Part shown: one piece after another, positions 5,766-7,326 of the stretch
Layout: each line of letters starts with the position of its first letter
Position numbering within the stretch: position 1 is the first letter of the stretch
Assembly (NCBI GenBank): GCA_002453475.1
Contig: DKGY01000033.1
Span: 1-7,326, forward strand
DNA from: Clostridium sp. UBA6758
GTDB lineage: Bacteria; Bacillota; Clostridia; Clostridiales; Clostridiaceae
Direction: 5' to 3'
DNA length: 7,326 nt
Made by a program: the position numbers and the translations under genes
The notes under the pieces: model-generated
Seen by the model: the letters and a program-made list of their open reading frames with translations, nothing else
Databases searched by the model: none
What the model was told of the DNA's origin: nothing

Positions 5766-5807
5766 ATATAATGTATATAATTAAACAAAAATCAGTTCTC
5801 TTTCGTT
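5760..5807. repeat. Copy A of a terminator-promoter repeat (mate at 4595-4641)
   Basis: This copy holds the -35 box of the TPR promoter, an AATGTAT block, the U-tract, and the 3' arm and loop of the acetyltransferase terminator as read on the minus strand. It matches copy B over about 48 bases in the same orientation. The segment between the copies contains the acetyltransferase remnant and the TPR gene. Confidence 0.5.
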
Positions 5808-5817
5808 AAAAACTAAT
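5786..5817 (-). terminator. Intrinsic terminator of the GNAT acetyltransferase gene
   Basis: On the minus strand ATTAGTTTTT pairs along ten positions with GAGAACTGAT (several G-U pairs) around the loop AACGAAA and is followed by TTTTG. It starts about 17 bases after the acetyltransferase stop codon, the normal position for a terminator. Confidence 0.6.
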
Positions 5818-5834
5818 GTTTTAGGTCTTAATGT

Positions 5835-6383
5835 CTATTTATCTAATAATCTTCCCATTACAACAGTATTATAATAGTTTCCATCTTTATGTATACGATC
5901 ATTTATTAATAAACCTTCTTCTACAAATCCATATCTTTTATATAATTGAATTGCTTTTATATTTGTTTGCACCACAGTTAAGGAAATCTTTTTAATTCCA
6001 ACATCATCTGCATACATTAAAATATTTTCAATTAGAACTTTACCAATTGAATAGCCCCAGTATTTCTTTAATACGCATATTCCAAACTCTGCTTTATGCC
6101 TAAATCTACTTAGTTTATTTCCTTCTAAACGAGCAAATCCAGCGATTTCACCTTTAACTTCTGCAACTAAAAATATGTTTTTTTCTGCTATCGAATCTTC
6201 ATGAATAAGTTTTTCAAAATCTTCTGGAGTTAGTAAACCTTCACCAGATTCCCTATCAAGATTTTCTGTTTCTCCATCAATTTTAACTCTTAGTTTAGAT
6301 AATTCAATTGCATCATATTTTGTTGGACAGCGAAGTATCCATGTTAGACTATTGCCTTTTATTATTTTGCTTTCAATGATCAT
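5835..6383 (-). CDS. GNAT-family N-acetyltransferase
   Basis: This is an intact 182-residue cytoplasmic enzyme predicted to move an acetyl group from acetyl-CoA to an amine. Residues 14-60 form the N-terminal substrate-binding part. NIFLVAEVKGEIAGFARL (69-86) is the central strand pair. VLKKYWGYSIGKVLIENIL (104-122) is motif A, with WGYSIG in place of the usual RGxGxG/A pyrophosphate-binding loop. LTVVQTNIKAIQLYKRYGFVEEG (135-157) is motif B with the family-typical NxxAIxLYxxxGF. The C-terminus is YYNTVVMGRLL, as in RimI/RimL- and PhnO-like relatives. The acceptor (antibiotic, polyamine or protein N-terminus) cannot be told. Start ATG 6383 has GGAGGG five bases upstream. A good terminator follows. 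The upstream interval carries only a gene stub, so it is probably transcribed alone or with that stub. Confidence 0.88.
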   Translation of the reverse strand: MIIESKIIKGNSLTWILRCPTKYDAIELSKLRVKIDGETENLDRESGEGLLTPEDFEKLIHEDSIAEKNIFLVAEVKGEIAGFARLEGNKLSRFRHKAEFGICVLKKYWGYSIGKVLIENILMYADDVGIKKISLTVVQTNIKAIQLYKRYGFVEEGLLINDRIHKDGNYYNTVVMGRLLDK

Positions 6384-6439
6384 ACATTCCCTCCGTAGTA
6401 TTATTAAAAATTATTAAATTGGAATTTATCCGTTTTAAA

Positions 6440-6520
6440 TCATGTATTTGTAATTATTCCATCAGGTAATGCATTTATTATTCTATTTGCAATTGCCAAA
6501 TGTGTTATAATACCTGCCAT
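6440..6520 (-). pseudogene. 26-codon N-terminal stub of a zinc-dependent phospholipase C-like family protein
   Basis: From ATG 6520, preceded by GGAGG at a good distance, the frame reads MAGIITHLAIANRIINALP and then DGIITNT before a TGA. As I recall the family, full clostridial proteins begin with the same MAGIITHxxIAxxIxxxLPEG text and continue for some 200 residues with histidine- and aspartate-rich metal sites. None of that follows here. The ribosome binding site and first codons are kept and the body is gone, which indicates a deletion or early stop with loss of the rest. A functional 26-residue peptide is possible but less likely. Confidence 0.55.
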
Positions 6521-6581
6521 ATTATCCCTCCAATCAAAAACTTCTAAACTGGTAGATAATGTTATTGAATACGTTTCTTTT

Positions 6582-7085
6582 CTACTTTATAACATCCTCA
6601 TAAATAATATCCACTATTTCATTTAGGCTTAATTCTTTATGTATGCATACCTCAGGAATGATACCTAATAAATCTTTTTCATTCCACCATTTTCTCATTT
6701 CTTTTTCTCCAAATTCATGTGCATTAGGCTTTTGTTTATGGCGATTTAAGGTTTCTTCAAAAGGTATGTCGAAGTAATATGCAAAAATTTGATTATCAAA
6801 CTCATAATGTAAATTCTCAAATAGTCTTCTATACCACTTTGAATTTAAAATGCCTTCTAGAATTACGATATTGCAATGTTTTTTTCCATATAATACAAGT
6901 TCATTTAATAACTGGCTTGCTTCTGTATCAGGGCCATCTTTCACATATAGTATTTCTCTTCTAACAACATCTTGTGAAATTAGCATTGTACCCTGCCCAA
7001 ATTTTTTTTGTAATGCCTTGCCTGTTGTAGTTTTGCCACTTCCTGAATTACCTCTTAGTACTATTAACTTTATTTCTTTATCCAT
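6582..7085 (-). CDS. Small P-loop kinase (uridine kinase / zeta-toxin-like AAA_33 fold)
   Basis: This is a 167-residue cytoplasmic nucleotide-binding protein. Walker A is GNSGSGKT at 12-19, directly after strand KLIVLR. ISQDVVRRE (36-44, Asp39) occupies the acceptor-binding position. NIVILEGIL (72-80) is the Walker B-like strand. ETLNRHKQKP (111-120) with FGEKEMRKWWNEKD (125-138) forms the basic lid region; the WWNEKD text is typical of a clostridial/bacillar kinase family often labelled uridine kinase. The phosphate acceptor is unproven and the label should not be taken literally. Start ATG 7085 follows AAAGGA by about ten bases. A perfect extended -10 lies 85 bases upstream. It shares fold but little sequence with the kinase-like protein at 2391-2954. 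Confidence 0.82.
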   Translation of the reverse strand: MDKEIKLIVLRGNSGSGKTTTGKALQKKFGQGTMLISQDVVRREILYVKDGPDTEASQLLNELVLYGKKHCNIVILEGILNSKWYRRLFENLHYEFDNQIFAYYFDIPFEETLNRHKQKPNAHEFGEKEMRKWWNEKDLLGIIPEVCIHKELSLNEIVDIIYEDVIK

Positions 7086-7169
7086 CTATTATTTTTCCTT
7101 TCAAATTAATAAAATTTCTACTTTATCTAATTTTTAAAAGGTAGATTAACAATACCTCATCTAGTATGA

Positions 7170-7178
7170 ATTATAACA
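7170..7178 (-). promoter_or_regulatory. Extended -10 promoter of the small P-loop kinase gene
   Basis: The minus strand reads TGTTATAAT, the same nine bases as the promoter at 3382-3390. There is no clear -35. Transcription would start near 7163, leaving a leader of about 78 bases before ATG 7085 with no structure I recognise. Confidence 0.65.
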
Positions 7179-7198
7179 TTTTTTATAAATATTGTATA

Positions 7199-7227
7199 TT
7201 GACACCATTGATCCTATTACTTATGAT
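7199..7227 (+). promoter_or_regulatory. Strong plus-strand promoter reading out of the window
   Basis: TTGACA at 7199-7204, a 17-base spacer and TATGAT at 7222-7227 make a near-perfect vegetative promoter on the plus strand, divergent from the kinase promoter. The start site would be near 7234. The transcript then enters two hairpins (7259-7289 and 7308-7326) and leaves the window without a visible coding start. Confidence 0.65.
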
Positions 7228-7258
7228 ACGATATTTTTACTTATAAACAGAGTTCTTT

Positions 7259-7289
7259 GCTTCAGAGGAGGTTTTACTCCCACTGAAGC
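7259..7289 (+). other. Leader hairpin with AGGAGG in its 5' arm
   Basis: GCTTCAG (7259-7265) pairs perfectly with CTGAAGC (7283-7289). Inside, GGAG (7267-7270) can pair with CTCC (7277-7280) around a GTTTTA loop. The hairpin begins about 25 bases after the predicted start of the plus-strand transcript. Its 5' arm contains AGAGGAGG, a ribosome-binding-site-like sequence that would be hidden in the stem. It could be a regulatory leader, part of a small RNA, or the end hairpin of an IS200/IS605-type element. Confidence 0.5.
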
Positions 7290-7307
7290 TTACTAACAGA
7301 CTTTTTA

Positions 7308-7326
7308 GTATCAGTATTTTTGATAC
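7308..7326. repeat. Second hairpin at the right edge
   Basis: GTATCA (7308-7313) pairs with TGATAC (7321-7326) across a seven-base loop, GTATTTT. The window ends exactly at the last paired base, so what follows (for instance a U-tract, which would make it a terminator) cannot be seen. Confidence 0.4.

Noticed and set aside
2391..7085. The two P-loop proteins as zeta toxins of toxin-antitoxin pairs
   Set aside because: Neither has a small antitoxin-like gene directly beside it, and both read as ordinary small-molecule kinase folds.
6779..7137. Two plus-strand open frames (61 and 95 codons)
   Set aside because: Both are antisense to the small P-loop kinase, whose motifs are unmistakable, and neither has a ribosome binding site.
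1..7326. CRISPR array, tRNA, rRNA or complete insertion sequence
   Set aside because: No regularly spaced repeats, no cloverleaf-like or rRNA sequence, and no transposase or integrase reading frame were seen.

Overview
The window is very AT-rich (roughly 70% or more A+T by eye). It has Gram-positive-style AGGAGG/GAGGTG ribosome binding sites, several TTG starts, A/T-rich intrinsic terminators and TATAAT-type promoters. The encoded proteins look clostridial, so I read it as a chromosomal accessory stretch of a Clostridium sensu stricto-like Firmicute. That is an inference from composition and protein style; no marker gene is present.

Layout, left to right. Nearly everything is on the minus strand, so transcription runs from high to low coordinates. 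(1) 1-676 is an exported YkuD-type L,D-transpeptidase with a C-terminal peptidoglycan-binding domain, cut off by the window edge, with a possible sporulation-type promoter. (2) 677-1081 is noncoding and holds that promoter, an inverted repeat and the terminator of the next gene. (3) 1082-2992 is a possible three-gene run: a small P-loop kinase-like protein, an M50-like membrane metalloprotease and a HIT-domain protein. (4) 3082-3390 is an 83-residue free-standing copy of the C-terminal domain of FakA/YloV-type kinases, with its own promoter. (5) 3493-4128 is an L-2-amino-thiazoline-4-carboxylate hydrolase family protein. (6) 4321-4600 is a 54-residue single-span membrane protein with its promoter. 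(7) 4751-5215 is the only plus-strand gene trace, a decayed internal fragment of a GNAT acetyltransferase. (8) 5198-5677 is a TPR_5-type protein. (9) 5835-6383 is an intact GNAT acetyltransferase. (10) 6440-6520 is a 26-codon N-terminal stub resembling a clostridial zinc-dependent phospholipase C-like family. (11) 6582-7085 is a second small P-loop kinase. (12) 7086-7326 holds the divergent control region: an extended -10 promoter for the kinase, and a consensus promoter plus hairpins reading out of the right edge.

The genes do not form one recognisable pathway. They look like independent small enzyme genes (two acetyltransferases, two P-loop kinases, HIT, ATC hydrolase, TPR), mostly with their own promoters, in a region showing gene loss: one acetyltransferase remnant, one N-terminal stub and a duplicated terminator-promoter module flanking the decayed segment. 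I do not see a clear new defence, toxin or biosynthetic system. The points most worth following are the free-standing FakA-like domain, the duplicated terminator-promoter module, and the promoter-hairpin element leaving the right edge.
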